Source of the DNA: Verrucomicrobiales bacterium
GTDB taxonomy: Bacteria > Verrucomicrobiota > Verrucomicrobiia > Verrucomicrobiales > Akkermansiaceae
Assembly: GCA_002729295.1 (NCBI GenBank)
Contig: PBTU01000004.1
Coordinates: 18,476 to 24,704, forward strand
DNA: 6,229 bases
Direction of reading: 5' to 3'
Shown: piece by piece, positions 1 to 6,229 of the stretch
Layout of the letters: each line of letters starts with the position of its first letter
Numbering within the stretch: position 1 is the first letter of the stretch
Translations under genes and position numbers: made by a program
Notes under the pieces: generated by a model
Database searches by the model: none
The model's input: only the letters and a program-made list of their open reading frames with translations
What the model was told of the DNA's origin: nothing

Positions 1-70
1 TTCCTATGCCGAGAAATCTCTGCTACATCCGTGTGACCCTATATCGACTCATTAGACAGAGAGGTCCCCT

Positions 71-2149
71 ATGAAATTGTATCTCGCTGCCCTGAGCCTT
101 CTCTTCTTGAATAGCTGCACCAAAAGCCCCACTCTACCCGTCAAAGATGACGCCCAAAAAAACAAATTGCGCGCTGCTAACGCGAGCCAATTAAGGGCAT
201 GGACGCCGCAATGGGCTCAAATGGGTGTTCTCATCTCTGATCCTCGACTGCCATTTCAGATCGTCGAAGAATTAAAGGAGACCTATCAGCATATCCCAGC
301 GGTCACGAAAGCCGCTCAGGGCTTGACTTTTCGGCACTCTGACGGCACTCGGATAACGACTGCAAAATGGGGTGGGCTTGATTTTAGCCGCGGCTTTGCC
401 GCCTTCATCGGCGGTCAGGGTGCGTTCCGGATCATCGTTGGTGTCACAAATTTAGCAAGGAGCCTCGACTCTATCGCCCAAGTGTTGAAGACCAATTTTG
501 GCATCGAAGTCAGCGCCACTAAGACATCTCTAAACTTAAGCAAATTCACTTTGGCGTGCATCGAGACAGATGGTCTCGCCATTTGTGATACCGCGGGTCG
601 ACCCAGTCAACCAGAACACGCCTTGGAACAGCTCACTCAGTCACAAACCAAGGACGATATCGCCTGGGGTTTCGCCGTCGTGTCAGGTCGCTTGGCACAA
701 AATATCAAGCACTTTGTGTTTGCGTTGCGCAGTACTGAACAAATCATCGGCGGCCATTTGACCGCCCATCTCCAACCCCAAGCACGAATGATGAGTTCCA
801 TGTTCCTGGGTGATAAACCTCAGAAATCAGCCCTCAAAAATGTGGTCACCGGAGGCGGATTTCTGCACGCAAACATCCCCGATGCAACCCTTCAACAGCT
901 GCGTAATCGGGTCGCAAACGAACCAAAAAGTCCAATGGGTCAAATCTTGAATGGCCTCAACGGGGACTACACGATAACGACCGATGGCAGTCTGTTAAAC
1001 CTGGTCATGGCCGTCGGTATTAAATCGAAAGCTGCAGCGAACTCACTTATGGCTGGCTTGATGGACATCTTGGCTCGGGCTGGCTGTGCCCGCGACACCT
1101 GTTCAAAAATTGGGCCTTCAAAGACGGTCGATGGCGCCCAGGTTTTATCCCTGTCGTTCAAACCGCCGAAAGCAGAAAAAATCAGCGTTGATTTACATCA
1201 CGCCTACGTCAACGATGAGTTGGTGTTTGCACTGTCACCGGCTGATCTACGCAGACGACTCGACTCAGCATGGACCTCTCATAAACCCATTGATCTCCTA
1301 CCCGGGACTCTCATTCAAGCCAATGTGGGCAACCCATTCATGCTCATGAACTCAGTCTGGATGCGAGAGATCATGAATCTTGGGGCAGCCTACGATTTGA
1401 CAACGCTTCTGGGGTCTAAGATGGTCGACTTTGGCGAGTCAAAAATGACCGTCAGATTTGTAGACAGTACCCTCAAAGCCCACCTCCAATTGGCGCGGCT
1501 ACCCAAGGATGGTGCTGGTGCAAAACTCTATGCCGACAGCGTGGCCGCATCCCTGCTGGGAGACAATCTTAAAGCCAACTTAGGTTGGCATAAATTGGCC
1601 GCAGAGTACCCAAATAGCCCCTACGGTCAAGCCGGCAAAAATCGTGCAAACAGCTTAGGGCCTATGGGTCCAGCCATCATCGGTCTTTTAGCCGCTGTCG
1701 CAGTCCCTGCGTTTATGAAATACATCAGACGCTCAAAAACATCAGAGGCCACCATGAACGTCCGCAAACTCTTCGACGGCGCCGTGGCCTATGCGCACAA
1801 CCGAGTAGATAAAGACAGCCCGCCCTTTCCCGAGTCGACGCCGCTGACACCAGGAAACCCAACCCAATTTATGTGTAAGGACGGTGAGTCTCAAAAGTAC
1901 CGACCCACGGCTGACACCTTTAGTCACGCCAGTTGGCAAGCCCTTAATTTTGCGGTCACTGATCCCTTCTTCTATGCCTACCAATTCGAATCAAAGAATC
2001 AGGGTGGGAAGTCCATGTTCACTGTACGCGCCGTGGGCGACCTCAATTGCGATGGGACGCTGTCTACGTTTGAACGCGTTGGCTATATGGACGAGGACGG
2101 CAACATCTCGGGGGGCGCGGGCTTGTTTACAAAGGATGAGTTAGAATAA
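71..2149 (+). CDS. Predicted lipoprotein with C-terminal type IV pilin-like domain, function unknown
   Basis: I do not recognise a named gene. Seen: residues 1-15 form a lipoprotein signal peptide with lipobox L13-N-S-C16, so mature protein should be lipidated at C16 and lie in the envelope; the +2 residue is Thr, not Asp. Residues about 45-490 form a large mixed alpha/beta domain with possible cysteine pairs (C163/C172, C339/C344) and a hint of internal duplication. Residues about 500-527 form a hydrophilic helical linker (LGWHKLAAEYPNSPYG) reminiscent of a TPR-type helix. Residues 533-692 resemble a type IV pilin or pseudopilin: hydrophobic helix IIGLLAAVAVPAF (536-548), then KYIRRSKTSEA (550-560), a globular part with C602 and C660, and an EF-hand-like loop at 657-668. 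The prepilin leader and the mature GFTLIE start are absent, so prepilin peptidase processing is unlikely. The start is supported by AGAGAGG at 58-64, six bases before the ATG, and by the signal peptide. No partner genes are adjacent. The gene is certain; its role is not. Confidence 0.93.
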   Translation: MKLYLAALSLLFLNSCTKSPTLPVKDDAQKNKLRAANASQLRAWTPQWAQMGVLISDPRLPFQIVEELKETYQHIPAVTKAAQGLTFRHSDGTRITTAKWGGLDFSRGFAAFIGGQGAFRIIVGVTNLARSLDSIAQVLKTNFGIEVSATKTSLNLSKFTLACIETDGLAICDTAGRPSQPEHALEQLTQSQTKDDIAWGFAVVSGRLAQNIKHFVFALRSTEQIIGGHLTAHLQPQARMMSSMFLGDKPQKSALKNVVTGGGFLHANIPDATLQQLRNRVANEPKSPMGQILNGLNGDYTITTDGSLLNLVMAVGIKSKAAANSLMAGLMDILARAGCARDTCSKIGPSKTVDGAQVLSLSFKPPKAEKISVDLHHAYVNDELVFALSPADLRRRLDSAWTSHKPIDLLPGTLIQANVGNPFMLMNSVWMREIMNLGAAYDLTTLLGSKMVDFGESKMTVRFVDSTLKAHLQLARLPKDGAGAKLYADSVAASLLGDNLKANLGWHKLAAEYPNSPYGQAGKNRANSLGPMGPAIIGLLAAVAVPAFMKYIRRSKTSEATMNVRKLFDGAVAYAHNRVDKDSPPFPESTPLTPGNPTQFMCKDGESQKYRPTADTFSHASWQALNFAVTDPFFYAYQFESKNQGGKSMFTVRAVGDLNCDGTLSTFERVGYMDEDGNISGGAGLFTKDELE

Positions 2150-2150
2150 G

Positions 2151-2174
2151 GCCCACCATATTCACGCTGTGGGC
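2151..2174. terminator. Possible bidirectional hairpin terminator between convergent genes
   Basis: GCCCAC at 2151-2156 pairs perfectly with GTGGGC at 2169-2174 around a 12-base loop, starting two bases after the TAA of the plus-strand lipoprotein gene. It lies downstream of both convergent genes. Neither side has a strong U tract: the plus strand continues TCTATCCCC and the minus strand CTTATTCTAA. It is therefore a weak intrinsic-terminator candidate, and could be no more than a chance hairpin. Confidence 0.35.
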
Positions 2175-2233
2175 TCTATCCCCAGGGTCTCTTAATTATA
2201 CAATCATGTGACGGTGTTGCGTCAGGCACCCTG

Positions 2234-3865
2234 TCAGGGCATGAGATCAACTTGAGCGGCCCGCTGTGGAAGAAGACCTGCTTCAAAGAGCAGTTCGCAG
2301 CGTCCACCTCGAAAATTATCGATCAGCTCACCATCGGGTTCGATGGCTCGAATGGACGGGTTGTCATCTGTAAACTCGGGCCAATTCATGGCCATGTCTA
2401 AGGCACCGTTCCGGGCAAATTGGGTCCATGCATCTTGTAGATAAGCAATACCTTGTTCATCGAGTTCGGTACTAAATCCCCCGCTCTCGCTCTCATTGCC
2501 GAAGATATAGAATTCATCGGTCGAATGGAGTGCACCAAACACGCCAAGCACACCACCAGGGGTGTATCCAAATTCGTACTGGCGCATGGAATAGCCCGCC
2601 CGTGTCCCCACACGCGCCATGAGAAGATTCGGACACGAAAAGTAGAAGTCGGTGCCAAGTTCGTCGATTAACTCTTTGACGTTGGCATAGCCCTCTAGGG
2701 GAAAAACCTCTTTTAGACGGGCTTGGTCTTCATCGCTTAGACTGAGCAGACCGCGCAGAGCGTCATAGTCTTCGGGTGTTGCGGCAGGTACCAATCTAAG
2801 CAGAGTGAAGGCGGCGACTTCTAAAGCGGTGCTGCCAATGATCATCGGGACACGTGGCACAGCTCCTGCGGCCAGGCGTTGAAGCGGTTGTGCGGGCAAA
2901 TTAACGCCGTCCACATAGGGTCCTATATTGGCTTGGCCGAGAATATTTTTCGCTGGTAGGCGCTGGGCCTCGAGAAGAGTATCGACGCTCAACGCCCTCA
3001 AACAGGCGGGTACATCGTCAGACTCAGCACATTCGGTTGCCTCCAGATAGGCACGGCTATCGTCCTCTACCTGACTGGGTAACCAAGGCCCCCAGCAACC
3101 TGTTCCGCTCTGGATAATGGCCCCGTGATAGAGTCCATCGCTCCCAGGCATACCCAAGTGGGTGCACACACTGATGGCCCCAGCCGACTGACCGAAGATG
3201 GTCACTTGATTGGGGTCCCCACCAAACGCTTCGATATTGTCTCGGACCCACTCAAAGGCCAGTCTCTGGTCTAAGATCGCGTAATTACCGGTCGCACCCG
3301 CCTCATTTTCACTGCGAAATGCGTCAAGGGCTAAAAAACCCAACATCCCGAGGCGATAATTAAAGGTGACGACCACCACATCACCTCGATTAGCCAACTT
3401 GGCCGAATCATACATGCTGCGACCCCCATTGCCGACCAGGAAACCGCCGCCATGAACCCAGACCAGAACCGGTTTTAGCTCGGCATCTTTATGAGCCCAC
3501 ACGTTGATTGATAAACAGTCTTCCGATTGGTTTGGCTCTGGAGGTGCGATGGCATTATCCAGCTGTTGGGGACACGCTGCACTGTGGATATCGGCAACAA
3601 AATCTTCATCCCAGCCGGCATGACCAACAGGCGGTCTAAACCTCAAATCTCCAACGGGTGCTTGTGCATAGGGCATACCGCGAAACACACGCAAACCATT
3701 TTCATCGGTGCCTATGACAGGGCCCAAGTTGGTCTCGACTCGAAGACCCCTCTCTTGGGTCATCTCCCCCCCATCGAGACCTGGGCCGACCCGGTCTCCG
3801 GTTTCATCCGATGGACTGCAGCCCAAGGCAAAAACGCACAGCATAACGCTTATAAAACGCTTCAT
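2234..3865 (-). CDS. Type-B carboxylesterase, predicted lipoprotein
   Basis: Hydrolyses carboxylic esters; the physiological substrate cannot be told from sequence. It belongs to the carboxylesterase type B / cholinesterase / p-nitrobenzyl esterase group of alpha/beta hydrolases, and 543 residues fits that family. Residues 1-15 are a lipoprotein signal peptide with lipobox A13-L-G-C16, followed by a low-complexity acidic/Gly tether (about 17-40), so the enzyme should sit lipid-anchored in the envelope. Motifs in order: FRGMPYAQAPVGDLRFRPP (61-79); C98 and C118, matching the conserved first disulfide; EDCLSINVW (116-124); oxyanion-hole HGGG (138-141); nucleophile elbow GQSAG with S227 inside a full match to the family serine signature starting at F214; catalytic acid E349 in GSTALE; catalytic H447 in ALHSTDEFYIFG. 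The triad is complete, so an active enzyme is expected. The start is supported by the signal peptide and by GGGGG at 3873-3877, seven bases upstream. The gene stands alone, with about 108 bases to the next gene upstream. Confidence 0.96.
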   Translation of the reverse strand: MKRFISVMLCVFALGCSPSDETGDRVGPGLDGGEMTQERGLRVETNLGPVIGTDENGLRVFRGMPYAQAPVGDLRFRPPVGHAGWDEDFVADIHSAACPQQLDNAIAPPEPNQSEDCLSINVWAHKDAELKPVLVWVHGGGFLVGNGGRSMYDSAKLANRGDVVVVTFNYRLGMLGFLALDAFRSENEAGATGNYAILDQRLAFEWVRDNIEAFGGDPNQVTIFGQSAGAISVCTHLGMPGSDGLYHGAIIQSGTGCWGPWLPSQVEDDSRAYLEATECAESDDVPACLRALSVDTLLEAQRLPAKNILGQANIGPYVDGVNLPAQPLQRLAAGAVPRVPMIIGSTALEVAAFTLLRLVPAATPEDYDALRGLLSLSDEDQARLKEVFPLEGYANVKELIDELGTDFYFSCPNLLMARVGTRAGYSMRQYEFGYTPGGVLGVFGALHSTDEFYIFGNESESGGFSTELDEQGIAYLQDAWTQFARNGALDMAMNWPEFTDDNPSIRAIEPDGELIDNFRGGRCELLFEAGLLPQRAAQVDLMP

Positions 3866-3886
3866 TATCGTACCCCCAAGGATTGA

Positions 3887-3916
3887 ATCTTGCCAGAGTC
3901 ATGACCTCGGTGACAA
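3887..3916 (-). promoter_or_regulatory. Weak sigma-70-like promoter candidate for the esterase gene
   Basis: On the minus strand, TTGTCA (3916-3911, five of six matches to the -35 consensus) is followed after 18 bases by CAAGAT (3892-3887, three of six matches to the -10 consensus). The position suits a short leader before the ATG at 3865. The spacer contains the perfect palindrome GTCATGAC at 3898-3905, which could be an operator half or chance. The poor -10 keeps confidence low. Confidence 0.22.
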
Positions 3917-3973
3917 GTCGACTGTAGGTCTCCTTTTCGGCCTCTAGGTAAAAATCAGCTGATGGGCTAAAAG

Positions 3974-4159
3974 TCAGTATGTGATTGCAGCAATCCAGAT
4001 GGCGATGGCCGTCATCGCCAAGATGCCAACCACGTGTTTCCAATTGACGGGTCGCGCCAGCTTGGCAAAGAAGGGCACACGGTTTTTTAGATAATTAAAC
4101 AGGAGAACCGCGGCGGCGATGACGATGATTTCAACGATTTTTTTGTTTAGATCACTCAT
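3974..4159 (-). CDS. Small two-helix inner-membrane protein, hypothetical
   Basis: A 61-residue protein I do not recognise. Two hydrophobic helices are visible, residues about 8-24 (IVEIIVIAAAVLLFNYL) and about 42-60 (HVVGILAMTAIAIWIAAIT). The 17-residue loop between them carries K25, R27, K33, R36 and K41, so by the positive-inside rule the loop should be cytoplasmic and both termini outside. Three in-frame starts lie side by side, GTG-GTG-ATG. I chose the ATG at 4159 because the purine-rich GGGGTGG (4162-4168) sits upstream at good spacing; starting at the first GTG (4165) would add two residues. There is a promoter candidate just upstream and about 100-base gaps on both sides, so it seems to be its own transcription unit. 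The helix-loop-helix pattern and absence of charged residues inside the helices, apart from E10, argue for a real gene, but the small size leaves some doubt. It could be a toxin-like or stress membrane peptide; nothing proves either. Confidence 0.68.
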   Translation of the reverse strand: MSDLNKKIVEIIVIAAAVLLFNYLKNRVPFFAKLARPVNWKHVVGILAMTAIAIWIAAITY

Positions 4160-4161
4160 CA

Positions 4162-4168
4162 CCACCCC
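4162..4168 (-). promoter_or_regulatory. Ribosome binding site deciding the small membrane protein start
   Basis: GGGGTGG on the minus strand lies just before the ATG at 4159, with the GGGG core five bases away. It overlaps the upstream GTG at 4165, leaving that codon without a properly spaced site, so the ATG is the better start. The G-only core resembles the GGGGG preceding the esterase gene and is not a textbook AGGAGG. Confidence 0.5.
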
Positions 4169-4179
4169 ATAAGTTAGGC

Positions 4180-4208
4180 ATATTAGGGAGGCAACAAACG
4201 TTATGCAA
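4180..4208 (-). promoter_or_regulatory. Sigma-70-like promoter candidate for the small membrane protein gene
   Basis: On the minus strand TTGCAT (4208-4203) and TAATAT (4185-4180) are separated by exactly 17 bases. The -10 matches four of six consensus positions and the -35 matches three, including TTG. A start about seven bases downstream would give a leader of around 14 bases before the ATG at 4159. It follows directly after the GC-rich hairpin at 4209-4227, an arrangement of terminator then promoter. Confidence 0.35.
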
Positions 4209-4227
4209 GGCCCGCGAACTCGGGTCC
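4209..4227 (-). terminator. GC-rich hairpin, possible terminator of the S9 peptidase gene
   Basis: On the minus strand GG-A-CCCG pairs with CGGGCC around the six-base loop AGTTCG, giving six GC pairs with one bulged A. It lies about 40 bases after the stop of the S9 peptidase gene. The following bases (TTGCATAACG) contain no U tract, so it is an imperfect intrinsic terminator; it could instead protect the 3' end or be incidental. Confidence 0.33.
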
Positions 4228-4265
4228 TCGTAGTGAATCTAATTGATGTTCATGGCCCTTTTGAT

Positions 4266-6191
4266 TCAATCCCCTGAGTTAAAGACATCTAAGTAGAATG
4301 CAAGCTCAGTGTTCAAGGTGCTGGCGATGTTCTCCGCTTTGCGGAAACCATGCCCCTCGCCTTCGAAGGTGACATGCTGGTTCGGAATGCCGTTTTCATT
4401 GAGTGCGGCCACCATGAGTTCTGCTTGATTGGGTGGCACGACCTTATCGTCGAGACCTTGGAAGAAAATCACCGGACAGGAAATCTGATGGGCTGCATGC
4501 AGTGGTGCACGGGATTTATACAAGTCTTTTCGCTCAGGATAAGGACCCACTAATCCGTCCAAGTACCGGGATTCAAACTTATGGGTATCTTGGGCCAGGG
4601 CCTCTAAATCGGCGACGCCAAAGTGACTGGCGCCCGTCTGGAAAACATCGGTAAACGCAAGACAAGCTAGGGTTGTGTACCCACCCGCACTGCCACCGCG
4701 AATGGCCATGCGCTTTGAGTCCACGCGCTCATTGTCACTGAGATAGGTGGCTGCGGCAGAGCAGTCTTCTACATCGACAATGCCCCATTGGCCCTTGAGT
4801 GTCTCCCTATATTCACGTCCGTAACCAGTGCTGCCCCCATAATTGACGTCGACCACAGCAAAGCCACGGGTCGTCCAAAACTGAATGCCCGGATCCAATG
4901 CATTGTCCGTGCTCGATGTCGGGCCACCATGGCTTTTTACAACCAAGGGTGGCAACTGGCCCTCGTCTGCCCTAAACCCCGGATTACATGGCGGGTAGAA
5001 GAAGGCATGGGCAACCCGGCCATCTGCACTCGGGTACGAGATGGCCTCGCCCACGGAGACATACGCGGTGGGCAGTGGCGCGTCCTTGACGTCGTTTAGA
5101 ACATCGATCGCACCTTGATCGTTTAAATCGAGGCAGACCAACTCAGCGCTCTTGGTGGGGCTCCCACCGATAAAAAAGATTTTGCCGGCGCCATCGCTCT
5201 GCACTGCATCGATTGTTGAATAGGGCGTCTGGATCTCTTTGATGTCACCGTCGGTGAGAGCAGCGAGACGCCAGACACCATCCTGAGTATAGGCGGATAC
5301 GATCTGACCTGGACCCACCTCACACCAGGTGCTCATGCCAAAGCCCCACTGCGGGGCTGCAAACTCAGCCTCCATCGCTGCCATTGGCTCCAGCTTAAAT
5401 GGACTCGCCAAATCGTCTAAAGAAACGCGGTTTAAGTTCCACCAATCACTCTTGTCCGTGGCAAAAATCAACGTGCCAGCCCCATCAAATCCCGGCTGAA
5501 AGATGGATTCTGAATCAGAGCCCGCCACCAAATGGGTCGATTTTGGAGCCCCCGCTTGGTCTAGGTCTGAGAGCCAGAGACGTGTGCCGTCCCAGGGCAT
5601 ATTGGGATGTGTCCAGGTAAGCCACGCGAGCAGACCGCCGTCCGCTGACAGCGCAGGCGACGAATAAAAGTCGGCCCCAGACGCTAAAGTCTCGATCTGT
5701 GGAGGGCCACCATCTACCGGCTCAAGGGAGATGCTGACCACACTGGCGACAGGCTCTGATTGAGCTTGATGGGCCTCTCGAATGGCGACTAATCGATTGC
5801 GATGTCCATCGTAGATGAAATCCGCATAACCCACTCTCGGGCCTGTGACCTCGGGTGTCAGCGCAATGGGCGTACCGCCCGCCGGCTGCGCATAGACCCG
5901 GCCGTCATCAAAGCTCGAAAAGTACAGCGTTCGACCTTCGGCCAAAAAGGCGCCGCCACCATACTCATGGACTCGAGTCCGGACATTCCACGGGGCGTCT
6001 AAGCGCTCGATTCGCTCACCATGATGGGACTCAACGATGGCTGTCCGGCCATTTTCCTGGGGCCGGCGTTCTGCCCAAAAGACTGACTCTGAGGTCACAG
6101 AAAGTGCTGAAATACGAATGCTCGCCTGAGCGACATCCTGTGCAGAGAGGGGGGATTTCCAAGTGCCAAAGGGCGCTATTTGAATTGTCAT
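4266..6191 (-). CDS. S9-family serine peptidase (prolyl oligopeptidase / acylaminoacyl-peptidase type)
   Basis: Cleaves short peptides, typically releasing dipeptides or acylated N-terminal residues; exact specificity cannot be read from the sequence. No signal peptide is present, so it should be cytoplasmic and serve peptide turnover. Residues about 20-370 form the N-terminal beta-propeller (recurrent strands such as VFWAERRP and LYFSSFDDGRVYAQ, and the conserved RTRVHEYGGGAFL at 71-83) that gates access to the active site. Residues about 385-641 are the alpha/beta-hydrolase domain: HGGP (421-424, oxyanion-hole region), NYGGSTGYGREYR (450-462), nucleophile elbow GGSAGG with S501, catalytic D582 in GLDDKVVP, and catalytic H614 in GEGHGF. 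The triad is complete and 641 residues is usual for this subgroup. The opening APFGTWKSPLSA is a typical N terminus for the subgroup and supports the ATG at 6191; a modest GAGAAG lies about ten bases upstream. It may be the first gene of its unit, but the window ends 38 bases upstream. Confidence 0.96.
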   Translation of the reverse strand: MTIQIAPFGTWKSPLSAQDVAQASIRISALSVTSESVFWAERRPQENGRTAIVESHHGERIERLDAPWNVRTRVHEYGGGAFLAEGRTLYFSSFDDGRVYAQPAGGTPIALTPEVTGPRVGYADFIYDGHRNRLVAIREAHQAQSEPVASVVSISLEPVDGGPPQIETLASGADFYSSPALSADGGLLAWLTWTHPNMPWDGTRLWLSDLDQAGAPKSTHLVAGSDSESIFQPGFDGAGTLIFATDKSDWWNLNRVSLDDLASPFKLEPMAAMEAEFAAPQWGFGMSTWCEVGPGQIVSAYTQDGVWRLAALTDGDIKEIQTPYSTIDAVQSDGAGKIFFIGGSPTKSAELVCLDLNDQGAIDVLNDVKDAPLPTAYVSVGEAISYPSADGRVAHAFFYPPCNPGFRADEGQLPPLVVKSHGGPTSSTDNALDPGIQFWTTRGFAVVDVNYGGSTGYGREYRETLKGQWGIVDVEDCSAAATYLSDNERVDSKRMAIRGGSAGGYTTLACLAFTDVFQTGASHFGVADLEALAQDTHKFESRYLDGLVGPYPERKDLYKSRAPLHAAHQISCPVIFFQGLDDKVVPPNQAELMVAALNENGIPNQHVTFEGEGHGFRKAENIASTLNTELAFYLDVFNSGD

Positions 6192-6229
6192 AGGGCGTGT
6201 TCTTCTCGTCGATTTAAAGGTCGGTCAAA

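Noticed and set aside
2195..2224. Minus-strand TATAAT (2200-2195) in the convergent spacer
   Set aside because: There is no convincing -35 at proper spacing, and transcription would run antisense into the end of the lipoprotein gene with no gene to serve.
3527..3947. Two overlapping plus-strand open frames opposite the start of the esterase gene
   Set aside because: They lie antisense to an unambiguous gene with catalytic motifs and contain no recognisable protein features.
3945..3972. ATCAGCTGAT palindrome followed by a T run on the minus strand after the small gene
   Set aside because: The palindrome has no room for a loop, leaving only about three pairs, so it is not a credible terminator.
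3804..4043. Minus-strand open frame of 79 codons spanning the esterase start and the small gene end
   Set aside because: It overlaps both better-supported genes in another frame, and its composition shows no domain or signal; it is a shadow frame.
3881..4271. Inverted 9-base copies GATTGAATC (3881-3889) and GATTCAATC (4263-4271) flanking the small gene
   Set aside because: Many 9-base matches are expected by chance in a window of this size; there is no extended similarity or target duplication to suggest a mobile element.
4211..4275. Possible tRNA fragment suggested by GATTCAATCCC resembling a T arm
   Set aside because: No acceptor stem, anticodon arm or D arm can be assembled around it on either strand.
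4788..5099. Plus-strand open frame of 103 codons inside the S9 peptidase gene
   Set aside because: It is antisense to the conserved catalytic domain and its translation looks like a random complement of it.

Overview
The window holds four protein-coding genes on an apparently chromosomal stretch of moderate GC content. No RNA genes, CRISPR arrays, insertion sequences, attachment sites or origins were seen. The best clue to the organism is the C-terminal part of the first gene. Its pilin-like helix (IIGLLAAVAVPAF followed by KYIRRSKTSEA) and the tail SWQALNFAVTDPF / GDLNCDGTLSTFERVG resemble pilins I associate with Myxococcota and Bradymonadota (former deltaproteobacteria). Two of the four products also carry lipoprotein signal peptides. 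This placement rests on recalled family resemblance, not on a search.

Layout: (1) 71-2149, plus strand, a 692-residue predicted lipoprotein with a long N-terminal domain of unknown function, a short helical linker and a C-terminal pilin-like domain that lacks a prepilin leader. (2) 2150-2233, a short convergent spacer with a possible hairpin terminator. (3) 2234-3865, minus strand, an exported type-B carboxylesterase lipoprotein with an intact Ser-Glu-His triad. (4) 3866-3973, its leader, with a weak promoter candidate and an 8-bp palindrome. (5) 3974-4159, minus strand, a small two-helix membrane protein. (6) 4160-4265, a spacer with a GC-rich hairpin and a plausible sigma-70-like promoter. 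(7) 4266-6191, minus strand, a cytoplasmic S9-family (prolyl oligopeptidase-type) serine peptidase with an intact Ser-Asp-His triad. No stretch longer than about 110 bases lacks a gene.

The three minus-strand genes are separated by roughly 100-base gaps that contain candidate promoters or hairpins, so they look like independent units rather than a tight operon. The two hydrolases act in different compartments (cell envelope versus cytoplasm), and nothing here shows a shared pathway. The plus-strand gene is convergent with them and functionally unrelated as far as can be seen.

The most unusual item is the lipoprotein with an embedded pilin-like module, including an EF-hand-like acidic loop. 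I see no strong evidence of a complete novel multi-gene system; the other genes are recognisable family members.
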